64,000 nucleotides of DNA from Spirosoma oryzae (GCF_003002825.1 NZ_PVTE01000015.1:62001-126000), one strand, 5' to 3'. Shown: positions 8,798-17,811, counted from the stretch's first letter. The notes: generated from the letters alone by a model not told the origin. Numbers and translations are program-made.

Positions 8798-9253
8798 ACC
8801 CAGGTATTTTCGACGCAGGAAGTCGCCGATAAACTCCACCCGCAGGCAATACCTGTGCGGGTTATTGAGGAAGGAACCCTTCAACTCGGTCCGTTTACCC
8901 TACAAGCGATATCGGTTCCTCATGAGCCCGTTTTGGACGATCACTTACCTAAGATGTTTGCTTTTGTCATTGACAATCAGGTGCTCAATCCCGCAGACTC
9001 GTTCTCTCCTATCCTACTGAATTATAAGGGGATCGAGTTGCTGGTACTGCCCGTCATGGCTCCGTTTCTGACCGAGCTTGTGGTAGCCAATTTTGTCAAA
9101 CAGATGCAACCCAAACAGATCCTGCCCGTCCATGATGGGTATGCCAAATCGTTCTTTCTCCAGCAACGGTATGAAACATACGGGCCTTACGTTGAGAAAT
9201 TAGGCATTCAGTTTCATTACCTGACCGAACCAGGACAGGCCGTTATACTATAA
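8798..9253 (+). pseudogene. 5'-truncated MBL-fold metallohydrolase
   Basis: The reading frame is coding-like from just after a stop at 8795-8797 (TQVFSTQEVADKLHPQA) to the TAA at 9251-9253, but there is no plausible start at the beginning. The sequence matches the C-terminal two thirds of an UlaG-like MBL-fold hydrolase: LPKMFAFVIDN, PADSF, then LPVHDGYAKSFF near the end. The N-terminal half with the HxHxDH zinc motif is missing. A shorter product could begin at GTG 8855, but it would lack the active site. It is most likely a relic cut off by recombination at or near the repeats upstream. Confidence 0.7.
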
Positions 9254-9291
9254 ATCGTGAAATCCGCCGTGTGGAAACGTAAACGACCCTA

Positions 9292-9795
9292 TTACTGCGG
9301 CAGTTTCTCCCGAAAGTAGCCATACAGCCACGTACCTCCTATAGCACTCAGCAGTGTAACCGCCACAAGGCCATACCCACTGCCAATCTGAGCGAATAAG
9401 GGTCCTGGACAAGCGCCGGTAATAGCCCAGCCCAAGCCAAAAATAAGCCCGCCATAGATCTGGCCTTTGTGAAAGACCTTTGGCGCAATATGAACCGGCT
9501 CGCCAGTCATCGTTTTGATACCGAAGCGCTTAATGAATTGTACGGATAGGAGCCCTACCACAACGGCACTGCCGATAACCCCGTACATGTGAAACGAATC
9601 AAGCCGAAACATTTCCTGAATCCGGAACCAGGAAATGATTTCAGCTTTGACGAAGACAACGCCAAACAGCAGACCGACAATCAGGTACTTTAGATTGGCA
9701 AGCCCCGTTTCGGGTTTAGTTTTTGCCCCGGGCGCTTCGTGGAGAGATCCCAGGTCATTCGATGAACGCGGCTTTAGGGGAAAGGATTGATTCAA
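9292..9795 (-). CDS. YeeE/YedE-type half transporter (DUF6691-like)
   Basis: A 167-residue membrane protein, with a soluble N-terminus of about 35 residues and then four hydrophobic segments. GLGWAITGACPGPLFAQIGSG near residue 125 is the conserved TGxCPG(P/T) loop of YeeE/YedE sulfur transporters, with the cysteine thought to contact thiosulfate. It appears to use a TTG start at 9795, 13 nt after the stop of its partner, since no upstream ATG is in frame. The partner at 9809-10384 carries the other half of the fold, so the two probably act together in uptake of a reduced sulfur compound. Confidence 0.75.
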   Translation of the reverse strand: MNQSFPLKPRSSNDLGSLHEAPGAKTKPETGLANLKYLIVGLLFGVVFVKAEIISWFRIQEMFRLDSFHMYGVIGSAVVVGLLSVQFIKRFGIKTMTGEPVHIAPKVFHKGQIYGGLIFGLGWAITGACPGPLFAQIGSGYGLVAVTLLSAIGGTWLYGYFREKLPQ

Positions 9796-9808
9796 GGGGA
9801 AGGATGGT

Positions 9809-10384
9809 TTAGTTGACCCAGGCGAAAATAAACGGCAGTAAGAGGTGCGTCATCACAAAGCCGCCCACCATGAAACAAATCGTTGCCACCAATGATGGCC
9901 ATTGCAGGTTGGAGAGGCCCATGATGGCATGCCCCGATGTACAACCTCCGGCCCACCGGGTTCCGAAGCCCACCATCAACCCGCCAATAACGCTGAAGAA
10001 CAACCCTTTGAGCGTAAACAGATTCGACAGGGCGAATAGGTCGGCGGGCATCAGTCCCGAAAAATCCCGAATCCCCAGATCCTGTAAAGCCGCTACGGTT
10101 CGCGGGGCTATACTGATCGAGTCAGGGTTGGCCAAAAAGCGGGTGGCGACAAAACCACCCAGTAGCACACCCGCCACAAAAAATAAATTCCAGGCTTCTT
10201 TCTTCCAGTCATAGTGAAAAAAGGAAATGTTAGCCGGCAGGCAAGCCGCACAGATGTGCCGAAGCGACGACGAGATACCGAATGACTTATTGCCGATCAG
10301 TAGCAGCGTGGGAACGGTAAGGCCAATGAGCGGCCCAGCTACGTACCAGGGCCAGGGTTGCCGGATTGTATGCAGAAATTCCAT
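9809..10384 (-). CDS. YeeE/YedE family sulfur-compound transporter half
   Basis: A 191-residue polytopic membrane protein. The motif GFGTRWAGGCTSGHAIMGLS (residues about 140-159) is the hallmark GxRxAGGCTSGH loop of the YeeE/YedE (sulf_transp) family, whose characterised E. coli member takes up thiosulfate. About five hydrophobic segments are seen. It lies between the methyltransferase and the second half transporter in a tightly packed minus-strand operon that begins with the MBL-rhodanese gene at 12448. Confidence 0.85.
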   Translation of the reverse strand: MEFLHTIRQPWPWYVAGPLIGLTVPTLLLIGNKSFGISSSLRHICAACLPANISFFHYDWKKEAWNLFFVAGVLLGGFVATRFLANPDSISIAPRTVAALQDLGIRDFSGLMPADLFALSNLFTLKGLFFSVIGGLMVGFGTRWAGGCTSGHAIMGLSNLQWPSLVATICFMVGGFVMTHLLLPFIFAWVN

Positions 10385-10399
10385 AAGGTAATAAATTGA

Positions 10400-11023
10400 C
10401 TACACGCTAGTTGACAAATTCCGTTTAAAGCGACAAAACAGAAAATTCTGGGTGGTACCAAACGGGGTTTGGTGATCTTCCGTCACGCAATGAAGCTTCG
10501 TAAAGCCCGCCTTTAGTTGTCCTTCCAGCTCCGGTTCTGAGTACTGTTTAACGGCAAGTCCACTGCATCGGTTCGGCCCATGCTCCGAAAAGGTACCCAT
10601 GGTGATGAATCCGGTAACGGCCTGTCGGGCCGTCTGAAGGTAGGTCGCAATCTGATCCGTCGACGTTAGAAAATGAAACGTGGCCCGGTCGTGCCAAATG
10701 GCATAGGTCGACGTTGGCCGGAAGGTCAGCACATCACTCACGATCCAGTTGACCCGGTTTGCCTGCTGGCCGATTCGTTGTTGCGCTCTGGTCAGGGCGT
10801 GGGCCGAAATGTCAAGTACGGTAATCTGCTCGTAACCGTCAGCGAGTAGACAGTCAACCAGGGTACTATCGCCCCCCCCAATGTCGATGATGGGGGCTGT
10901 TTTGGGTAGCTGGCAACGGCGAATGAATTCCAGCGATGTCTGGGGAATAGCCTGCGTCCAGCTTACCTGGTCGGGTTGTTTGGTCCGGTAAACGGTTTCC
11001 CAGTGTTGATGATTTTCAGTCAT
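10400..11023 (-). CDS. Class I SAM-dependent methyltransferase
   Basis: A 207-residue soluble methyltransferase. The SAM-binding motif I reads IIDIGGGDSTLVDCLL (about residues 45-60), with an acidic residue ending the next strand (VLDISAHAL) and a WHDRATFHFL segment after motif IV. Similar genes are often found next to YeeE and MBL-rhodanese genes in sulfur loci. The acceptor is unknown; a thiol or chalcogen substrate would fit the context but is inferred. It lies 12 nt after the MBL-rhodanese stop. Confidence 0.8.
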   Translation of the reverse strand: MTENHQHWETVYRTKQPDQVSWTQAIPQTSLEFIRRCQLPKTAPIIDIGGGDSTLVDCLLADGYEQITVLDISAHALTRAQQRIGQQANRVNWIVSDVLTFRPTSTYAIWHDRATFHFLTSTDQIATYLQTARQAVTGFITMGTFSEHGPNRCSGLAVKQYSEPELEGQLKAGFTKLHCVTEDHQTPFGTTQNFLFCRFKRNLSTSV

Positions 11024-11035
11024 GATAGTGATAAA

Positions 11036-12448
11036 TTACTGCTGGGTAGCGGGACAAACGAAATTAGTCGTGTTGAAACGCCCGGTTTGCTGCATAGCGG
11101 CAAACCCACCGGCAATGTCGATCAGGTTATCGAAGCCACGGGCCTTCAGAATCGACAGGGCCATCATGGAGCGGTATCCGCCTGCGCAGTGCACATAGAC
11201 CGACCCTTCTTTTGGTATTTCCGCCATCCTGTCATTCAACGTATCAAGGGGTAGATTAATCGCCCCATCGATGTGCTCAGCGGCAAACTCGCCCGGCTTA
11301 CGTACATCCACGAGGGTAAGCTCATCCAGCGCTAACCGAGTGGCCACTTCATCGGCTGAAAGAGACGGAATATAGTCAACCTCATGACCGGCATTGATCC
11401 AGGCGTTTAGTCCGCCATCCAGGTAGCCAATAACCTGATCGTAACCCACCCGGGCCAATCGAACCAGCGATTCAGCCGCTTTGCCCGCTTCTGTAATGAG
11501 CAAAATTGGCTGTCTCACGTCTGGGATGAGTGCGCCTACCCAGGGAGCAAACTGCCCATTCAGGCCAATATTAATGGCGTTGGGCACAAACCCGGTAGCG
11601 AAGAGTTGCGCGTCGCGGGTATCCAGCAGGAGCGCACCCGTCTGGTTGGCGGCCGCTTCAAAGGCCTGTGGGCTAAGTGGCTGCGCGCCCCGTTTCAACA
11701 CGCGGTCAATCTGTTCATAGCCTTCCCGGTTCATGCGGACGTTTTCAGGAAAATAAGGGGGCGGTTTGGCTAGTCCGTCGGTTACTTCCTGAATAAATTC
11801 CAGCCGGCTCATGTCGGCTCGGAGCGCATAATTGACCCGTTTCTGATTGCCCAGCGTATCGCTGGTTTCTTTACTCATGCTCTTGCCACAAGCGGAGCCC
11901 GCTCCGTGAGCCGGATAAATCACTACGTTGTCCGGTAAGGGCATAATCTGGGTTCTAAGCGAATCGAAGAGCATGCCCGCTAAATCCAGCGTGGTCAATG
12001 CGGATCCCTGCGCCAGGTCGGGTCGCCCAACATCGCCAATAAACAAGGTATCGCCACTAAAAAGCGCGATGGGCAGCCGGTCCGCATCCAGGAGCAGATA
12101 ACAGCTCGATTCAATCGTATGACCCGGTGTATGCAGTACTTGAATTGTTAGCGCACCCAGTGGAAACTCTTCTCCGGCGCGGGCACTATAGGATTCAAAG
12201 CCAGTCTGTGCGTTGGGGCCATAGATGATTGGTGCGCCTGCCTGGCGGGCTAAGTCAAGATGACCCGACACAAAATCAGCGTGCAGGTGCGTCTCAAATA
12301 CATACTTAATCGTCGCCCCATCGCTATGAGCTTTCTCCAAATACGAAGCCACCTCCCGTAAGGGATCAATGACAGCGGCTTCCCCGTTGCTTTCGATATA
12401 GTAGGTTCCCTGCGATAAGCAACCGGTATAAATCTGCTCAATTTTCAT
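11036..12448 (-). CDS. MBL-fold hydrolase with rhodanese domains (persulfide dioxygenase/CstB-like)
   Basis: A 470-residue soluble protein. Residues 1-230 form an ETHE1-like metallo-beta-lactamase domain with THLHADFVSGH (His54, His56, Asp58), HTPGHT and PAHGAGSACGK. Two rhodanese domains follow (about 255-350 and 365-465). The first lacks a catalytic cysteine (LLITEAGK), while the second has it at Cys421 in VHCAGGYRS. Proteins of this build oxidise persulfides or transfer sulfane sulfur. It heads the operon that continues with the methyltransferase and YeeE-type genes, and a Crp-like palindrome sits 67 bp upstream of its ATG. Confidence 0.85.
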   Translation of the reverse strand: MKIEQIYTGCLSQGTYYIESNGEAAVIDPLREVASYLEKAHSDGATIKYVFETHLHADFVSGHLDLARQAGAPIIYGPNAQTGFESYSARAGEEFPLGALTIQVLHTPGHTIESSCYLLLDADRLPIALFSGDTLFIGDVGRPDLAQGSALTTLDLAGMLFDSLRTQIMPLPDNVVIYPAHGAGSACGKSMSKETSDTLGNQKRVNYALRADMSRLEFIQEVTDGLAKPPPYFPENVRMNREGYEQIDRVLKRGAQPLSPQAFEAAANQTGALLLDTRDAQLFATGFVPNAINIGLNGQFAPWVGALIPDVRQPILLITEAGKAAESLVRLARVGYDQVIGYLDGGLNAWINAGHEVDYIPSLSADEVATRLALDELTLVDVRKPGEFAAEHIDGAINLPLDTLNDRMAEIPKEGSVYVHCAGGYRSMMALSILKARGFDNLIDIAGGFAAMQQTGRFNTTNFVCPATQQ

Positions 12449-12514
12449 AAAACGATTGGATTGACATACGGACTGAATAGTGAATCAAAACTAGGAAGTG
12501 GATTTCCGGGGTTC

Positions 12515-12530
12515 TGTGATACTTGTCACA
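12515..12530. promoter_or_regulatory. Crp/Fnr-type operator upstream of the MBL-rhodanese operon
   Basis: TGTGATACTTGTCACA is an exact match to the Crp consensus TGTGA-N6-TCACA. It lies 67 bp upstream of the MBL-rhodanese start at 12448. A close relative of this site is found at 13396-13411, and a Crp/Fnr family gene is encoded next door at 13458-14063. Confidence 0.65.
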
Positions 12531-12542
12531 CAGCCCTCAAAA

Positions 12543-13349
12543 TCATCTAAAAAGCAACTCTTTTGCCAGGATGAATACACCCATGCCCAGCACAAACCAG
12601 CCAAAGGCTTTCCGCAAGTGCTGCCCGGCGATATAACGGGCCAACTGACTGCCCAGAAAAATACCGCCCACGGAAAGTGCGGTAAATACGCTCAGAAAGC
12701 CCCAATCGATTACCTGGGCGGCTGGACTACTGGTAAACCCAACGAGTGAATTGAAGGCTATAATCAGCAGCGAACTACCAATGGCTGTTTTCATGGGCAA
12801 CCGGGCAAAGAGCACCAGCGTCGGGATAATCAGGAATCCCCCACCCGCCCCAACGATACCGGTCACCAGGCCAACCAGCCCGCCCTCCAGGGCAATGACG
12901 GGAAAATTAGTTCCCTTATCCTCCCGCTCAGTTACGGAGACGGCTTTGTTCTCCCGAATCATTGAATAGGCTGCGGCCAGCATAATCAGCGCAAACAGAA
13001 CCATCAGCGCGACTGGTTTCGTCAGCTCAAATCCGGCCCAAAGCGGAAGTCGAGCGGGAATATGAGGCAGCATAAACTGACGGGCCAGGATGACCGTAAC
13101 CAGGGAAGGGAGTGCAAAGGCAACTGCCGCCGAGTAATTAATTAGTCCCTGTTTCATGTAATTAATTGACCCTACCAGGGAGGTAGTGCCGACAATGAAC
13201 AGGGAATAAGCCGTTGACAGGATGGGATTAATGTGGAGCAGGTATACCAGAACGGGCAAAGTCAGTATACTGCCACCACCCCCTAGTAAGCCCAGGCTAA
13301 TACCAATCAGAATGGATGAAGAGAAACCAGCGACTTGCAGAGTGGTCAT
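12543..13349 (-). CDS. TauE/SafE family sulfite exporter-like permease
   Basis: A 268-residue membrane protein with about eight hydrophobic segments and the paired TauE/SafE glycine-rich loops: GLLGGGGSILTLPVLVYLL near residue 20 and GIVGAGGGFLIIPTLVLF near residue 150. The family exports sulfite, sulfoacetate and related anions. The ATG at 13349 is chosen over a TTG at 13403, which would add a basic extension and cover the Crp-like operator. It lies between the Crp/Fnr gene and the MBL operon on the same strand, so export of sulfite produced by persulfide oxidation is a reasonable inference. Confidence 0.85.
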   Translation of the reverse strand: MTTLQVAGFSSSILIGISLGLLGGGGSILTLPVLVYLLHINPILSTAYSLFIVGTTSLVGSINYMKQGLINYSAAVAFALPSLVTVILARQFMLPHIPARLPLWAGFELTKPVALMVLFALIMLAAAYSMIRENKAVSVTEREDKGTNFPVIALEGGLVGLVTGIVGAGGGFLIIPTLVLFARLPMKTAIGSSLLIIAFNSLVGFTSSPAAQVIDWGFLSVFTALSVGGIFLGSQLARYIAGQHLRKAFGWFVLGMGVFILAKELLFR

Positions 13350-13395
13350 AAACGCTACTTTTTTAACGAAAGTAGCGGGCCTTCTTTTAGGCTTC

Positions 13396-13411
13396 CGTGA
13401 CAAATGTTACA
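13396..13411. promoter_or_regulatory. Crp/Fnr-type operator upstream of the TauE gene
   Basis: CGTGACAAATGTTACA; its complement, TGTAACATTTGTCACG, matches TGTGA-N6-TCACA in 8 of 10 positions and shares the TTGTCAC half with the site at 12515. It ends 47 bp upstream of the TauE start. Confidence 0.5.
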
Positions 13412-13457
13412 GGAACCCTGAATTCTCCTAGAGTATGGCAATTTTATGGCGCATCAA

Positions 13458-14063
13458 TTATATATGGGCTGCTTTCTCCAGCTGTTTCAGCAAGCGGGAA
13501 ATCACTTCCCGTGACGTAGCCAGTTCCTGGGCGATTTCCTGATGGGTGATTGAAATGACGGTACACTGGCAGCTTTGGGTCTTTTTACGCAGATAAGCCA
13601 GTAGCCGTTCGTCGAGTTTATGAAACGCTACCTGATCGATTGTCCCTAGCAGATCGTTAAATCGCTTCTGGTACGTATGAAATATAAACTGTTTCCAGGT
13701 TGAATAGCGGCACATCCACTCATCGACTTTTTCCATGGGGATGGCAATCAGCTCGGTTTCTTCTTCGACCAGGGCCGTGATCTCACTTTTCTTTTGGCCC
13801 AGACAGCCGGTAAGCGACATGGCGCAGGAATCTAAACCGCCCAGATAATACAGAAGGGCTTCCCGACCCAGCTCATCCGGTCGCATGATCTTGACCGAAC
13901 CGCGAATAATAATGGGTACGGACCGAATGTATTCGCCGGGTCGAATTAAATAAGCACCCGTGGGCACCCGCTTATAGAGTCCTGCCTGCGCCATGTCAGT
14001 CAGTAACGCGAGTTCGAACGTACCAGCAAACGTTTCCTGCAAATAAGTGGTCGTCAATGTCAT
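13458..14063 (-). CDS. Crp/Fnr family transcriptional regulator
   Basis: A 201-residue regulator. A cyclic-nucleotide-binding-type beta-roll occupies residues 20-125, and a winged helix-turn-helix occupies 140-201 with the recognition segment THQEIAQELATSREVISRLLKQLE. Two cysteines in CAMSLTGCLG and others in the C-terminal half (CQC) are candidates for redox or sulfur sensing, but the four-cysteine Fnr cluster motif is absent. It adjoins the TauE gene and the MBL-rhodanese operon, both of which have Crp-like palindromes, so it is their likely regulator. Confidence 0.88.
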   Translation of the reverse strand: MTLTTTYLQETFAGTFELALLTDMAQAGLYKRVPTGAYLIRPGEYIRSVPIIIRGSVKIMRPDELGREALLYYLGGLDSCAMSLTGCLGQKKSEITALVEEETELIAIPMEKVDEWMCRYSTWKQFIFHTYQKRFNDLLGTIDQVAFHKLDERLLAYLRKKTQSCQCTVISITHQEIAQELATSREVISRLLKQLEKAAHI

Positions 14064-14214
14064 CGAATAGTCCTTATATTAATAGGCTGATAGTGTAACA
14101 GTCAACATAACCGGCAAGTTGCTGAGTAAGAAAACTTGAGTCAATAGCCTTGGCAGGTATTTAGAATTAAGCATGTTGAATCATCTGTCGTCAACGTATC
14201 AAACGAAGTACGTT

Positions 14215-14481
14215 CTAACCAGTTTTTGACCAGTGTGGCACGAGCATGGGAACTCGTCGGCGATAGTGCCTGTAGAGTTCACCGAATTCCTCGATGAGTT
14301 TCCGCTCCTCGAAATAAATTCCAATGCGTATGTAAAGGCTGGCGGCCAAAAGGAAAATAAGGTTGGCCCAGGTGGGTTGATATACAAGAACGCCAAACAG
14401 CGCCAGAATCATCCCCAGATACAAAGGATGTCGTACATAGCGTAGAATACCATGTTCGCGAAATCCACCTTTAATATCCAT
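14215..14481 (-). pseudogene. Truncated isoprenylcysteine methyltransferase-like protein
   Basis: An 88-residue frame corresponding to the C-terminal half of an ICMT/PEMT-type membrane methyltransferase: YVRHPLYLGMIL, a hydrophobic hairpin, then EERKLIEEFGELYRHYRRRVPMLVP. These are the conserved catalytic and SAM-contacting elements of the family. The N-terminal membrane segments are absent, and a stop (TAA) lies just before the ATG at 14481. The break faces the Tn3 transposase region, so the transposon or a deletion beside it probably removed the 5' half. Confidence 0.7.
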
Positions 14482-14623
14482 TTATTTTGATGTCACTCAG
14501 TCGTAGTACGCAGTTGCAGATAGAATGATTCCTATTGGCTACTCAGTGGGTCTATGCGTTGCTCAGTTATTCCTAATCATTTATTTTCCCCATGAGCAGT
14601 GCTTACTTTCAATCGTCTGTTGA

Positions 14624-17600
14624 ATGCCACGTCGAGCCTTTATCTCTGCTGAAGAGCGAATTCGATTTGATTCCCCGCCTGTATTAACTCAACAGCACCG
14701 AACCATCTTGCTGGATTTGCCAACCTGGGCTACGACCTATATGGGGCAAATCCAATCCTCAACCAATAAAATCGGCTTTTTGCTACAACTTGGCTACTTC
14801 CGAATCACTAACCGCTTCTTCGTGGCCGATCGATTTGAGCCTGACATCATCAATTGGCTCTGTGCAAGAACGCAGCTTGATCCCAACCAAATCGATTTAA
14901 CTAAATATACCCGCAGCCGGACAGCCTTCCGCCACCGAGAAACCATTTTAGCTCATTTAGGCTATCAGGCTTTTGATCGGACCCACGAGCAGGAATTACT
15001 GGTAGAAGCCCAGCGATTGGCCCACCTCCAAACCCGCCCTGCTCTAGTGTTGGATGCCCTGACGGGTTATTTGCAGGAACGCCGGATTGAAATACCCCCC
15101 TATAATACGTTGCGGCTTATCCTAATTGAAGCGCTGCAATCCTTTCAAGCGAATCTGGAGCAAATTATTGACCGCTACCTCCAGGAAAACGACAGCCAAT
15201 TATTGGATACGCTGTTGGGGCGGCAGAGCAGCCCAGCCGGTTCAGCTACTCAGTTATTTCCGTATCGACTGACTCACTTCAAACGAATCAGTCAGTCGAT
15301 GCAGCCAGGTCAAATTAAACAGCGGGTCGAGCTATTCCGGGAATTAAAACTACTCTTTTCTCAGCTGGCTCCCTTGATTGTCCGATTAAATTTATCGGAT
15401 GATGCAATCCGCTATTATGCGCAATACGTATTAGACACCCAGTCCAAACAGACTGTTCAACGCACCAGCGAACGGTACTTACGACTGATTGCATTTATTA
15501 TTCATCAGTACTTAAGTGTGGGTGACGCATTAGTGCTCACCCTGCGACAGGCGGTAACCAACATTCTCAATGAATGTGAACAAACCCTCAAGGATGAGCA
15601 GTTCGAAAGCCGATACGCCAACGCCCAGTTGGTTCACCGGGTCACCCGGCGGAGCGACATCCATATTAAGGCGCTAGTTCAGATCGAAGAAATCGTTGAT
15701 TTGCCGGGCCTGGAGGATGCCCAGAAGATTGACCAGATTCGGGACTTATTTCAACGTCATCGCCTGTCGGGTAACGATTTGCAAACCGATAAAGAGCGAT
15801 TGATCGATCTGAAAACGGTCAATCAGTCTATTCATGACCGGGATGACTTCTATGACGCTTTGGAAAGAGCGTCGCTGAAGCTTCAGACTCGTGTGGCAGG
15901 AGTGGTCCAAGCCTTAGTTTTCGATGAGCAAAGCTCACCCCCCGCCCTGGTAGCCGCCCTTCGCCTGTTTCAAGCCACTAAAGGTGAACTCACTCAAAGT
16001 AATAACCTTCCTCTCGACTTTCTGGATATGGCGGACCGGCAACGCATCTTCACCCTAACCGGTAAATTGCGGGTATCACTCTACAAAGCGCTGTTGTTTT
16101 GGAAGATCCGTGATCATTTACGGGATGGCAGTCTAAATGTGTTGTCCTCCTATGAACATCGTGCTTTTGATGAATACCTGATACCCCGTCGCCAGTGGCA
16201 GATCCATCGTCAGGCGTATTTACAAAAAGCTAATCTACTTCGCTATGTAAAAGCCGAACCAACGTTAGCCAAGATCAATGAGCGACTCAACGCCCAGTTT
16301 AGGCTGACCAACCAGCACCTCAACACCAACGCCCAGGTTTATTTCGACAAGGCCGGGGATTGGCATTTACATCGTTACCGGGGGCGAGAATCAGAACAAC
16401 CATCTCCTCAAACCAATCTCTATCCAACCAGCCGGGTCATCTCGTTGCGGGATGTGCTATTGGACGTGGATGAGTTAACGGACTTCCTGTCCGCCTTTGA
16501 ACACCAGGGTTTCGCTCACAAACCGTCTCGACCCGACAATAGCCTGCTGTTAGCCGCCCTGATTGGTTATGGGGAGAATATTGGCATTCGCAAAATGGCC
16601 ATGATTTCCAAAAACATTCCGATCAACAGTCTGGAAACCGTGGCAACTCACTACTTTTCGCCCGAAAGCGTCTTAAAGGCCAACGATCTGATTCTAACCA
16701 AAAGCAACGAATTACCCCTGACCGAACAGTTTCGGCGCCGGGCAAACTTTATTCAAACCGGCTCGGATGGTCAGAAATATGACGTATCAATTCCCCTCTT
16801 ACGGGCTTCAGCCTCTTACAAGTATTTTGGCAATGGTCAGGGCATTACGATTTACTCCCATCTGGATGAAGCCGGTCAGTTAATTTATTCGACGGCGTTT
16901 AGTGCCGCTGATCGGGAAGCCCCGTACATGCTGGACGCCATTACGTATAATGAAGTGATTACACCTGACGCCCACGCCACCGACCAGCACGGCTTTTCGG
17001 AACCTATCTTCGGGGTTACCGGCCTGATTGGCGTGGAGTTTCGTCCTCGCTTTGCCTCGATCCATCGACAGCGGCTTTACAGCCTTGATGCCGTATCAAT
17101 TTATAAAGAGCAGGGGTGTCGGATTGGGCCAGATGCGCGTATCGATTATGAGCATGTTGTCAGTCAATGGGATGAGATTCTGCGTTTGGTGGCCACGATC
17201 AAACTAGGCTACGCTAAAGCATCACAGCTTTTTAAGCGGCTTAATTCGTACGACCGACAGCATCCACTTTACCGGGCATTACGGGATTTAGGGCGTTTGT
17301 TCAAGACGGAATACATTCTGCGTTATATCAGCGAACCCCAGTTGAGGGAAACCGTTGAGGGAATTCTAACCCGCGTGGAACATGCCAATCGGTTTGCCAA
17401 AGCGGTCAATCTGGGCAATAATGGCGAGCTTGGCTGGGCTACGTATCAGGAACAATTAATTGCTGAGGGCTGTAAGCGTTTAATCATGAACGCCATCAAT
17501 TACTGGAATCTCTTGTACTTAAGTGAACAGCTCAAACGTTGTGCGAATTCGGCGGAACGTAAGGTTTTATTGGAAGCCATTCTGCAAACTAACACCCACA

Positions 17601-17707
17601 CCTGGCATCATGTCAATCTGCAAGGCGAGTATGATTTTAGCGACGATAGCCCCCTATCGACTATCTTTAAATTGCATGAGATACTCAGTGCCAGAACAGT
17701 AAAATAG
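14624..17707 (+). CDS. tnpA: Tn3 family transposase
   Basis: A 1027-residue transposase, close to the usual length of the family (about 1000). Residues 1-170 match the N-terminal DUF4158 DNA-binding region. The C-terminal half has the DDE catalytic domain: the first aspartate in GSDGQKY (about 714), the second in TDQHGFSEPIFG (about 786), and the end region RFAKAVNLGNNGELGWATYQ containing the GELG-type segment with the glutamate shortly after. It runs towards the right terminal repeat, the normal orientation. No frameshift or internal stop is seen, so it may be active in trans. Confidence 0.93.
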   Translation: MPRRAFISAEERIRFDSPPVLTQQHRTILLDLPTWATTYMGQIQSSTNKIGFLLQLGYFRITNRFFVADRFEPDIINWLCARTQLDPNQIDLTKYTRSRTAFRHRETILAHLGYQAFDRTHEQELLVEAQRLAHLQTRPALVLDALTGYLQERRIEIPPYNTLRLILIEALQSFQANLEQIIDRYLQENDSQLLDTLLGRQSSPAGSATQLFPYRLTHFKRISQSMQPGQIKQRVELFRELKLLFSQLAPLIVRLNLSDDAIRYYAQYVLDTQSKQTVQRTSERYLRLIAFIIHQYLSVGDALVLTLRQAVTNILNECEQTLKDEQFESRYANAQLVHRVTRRSDIHIKALVQIEEIVDLPGLEDAQKIDQIRDLFQRHRLSGNDLQTDKERLIDLKTVNQSIHDRDDFYDALERASLKLQTRVAGVVQALVFDEQSSPPALVAALRLFQATKGELTQSNNLPLDFLDMADRQRIFTLTGKLRVSLYKALLFWKIRDHLRDGSLNVLSSYEHRAFDEYLIPRRQWQIHRQAYLQKANLLRYVKAEPTLAKINERLNAQFRLTNQHLNTNAQVYFDKAGDWHLHRYRGRESEQPSPQTNLYPTSRVISLRDVLLDVDELTDFLSAFEHQGFAHKPSRPDNSLLLAALIGYGENIGIRKMAMISKNIPINSLETVATHYFSPESVLKANDLILTKSNELPLTEQFRRRANFIQTGSDGQKYDVSIPLLRASASYKYFGNGQGITIYSHLDEAGQLIYSTAFSAADREAPYMLDAITYNEVITPDAHATDQHGFSEPIFGVTGLIGVEFRPRFASIHRQRLYSLDAVSIYKEQGCRIGPDARIDYEHVVSQWDEILRLVATIKLGYAKASQLFKRLNSYDRQHPLYRALRDLGRLFKTEYILRYISEPQLRETVEGILTRVEHANRFAKAVNLGNNGELGWATYQEQLIAEGCKRLIMNAINYWNLLYLSEQLKRCANSAERKVLLEAILQTNTHTWHHVNLQGEYDFSDDSPLSTIFKLHEILSARTVK

Positions 17708-17718
17708 ATTCGTAAAAT

Positions 17719-17756
17719 GAACGTGACGAATTTGCTCCCTTTTTTTAGATTTACCC
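17719..17756 (-). repeat. Right terminal inverted repeat of the Tn3 element
   Basis: Read inward from 17756, the sequence begins GGGGTAAATCTAAAAAAAGG and ends with TCACGTT at about position 32-38. Both the GGGG outer end and the inner TCACGTT resemble the 38-bp Tn3 repeat, and the location 12 bp after tnpA is as expected. No left copy was found. Confidence 0.6.
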
Positions 17757-17811
17757 CGTAAGATGAAATAAGTGTCGATTTTGTTGCCCTAGTTGTGACA
17801 ATCTCTTTTCG

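Larger units (their letters stand above)
14482..17756 (+). mobile_element. Tn3-family element, right end recognisable, left end not found
   Basis: The span contains a full-length Tn3 transposase gene and a right terminal inverted repeat at 17719-17756. The left boundary given here is only the breakpoint in the truncated methyltransferase gene; no matching left repeat was found there or anywhere from base 1 to 14624. No resolvase gene or clear res site was seen. The element is either truncated or has its left end outside the window. The five bases beyond the right end are GTAAG, a candidate target duplication that could not be paired. Confidence 0.55.
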
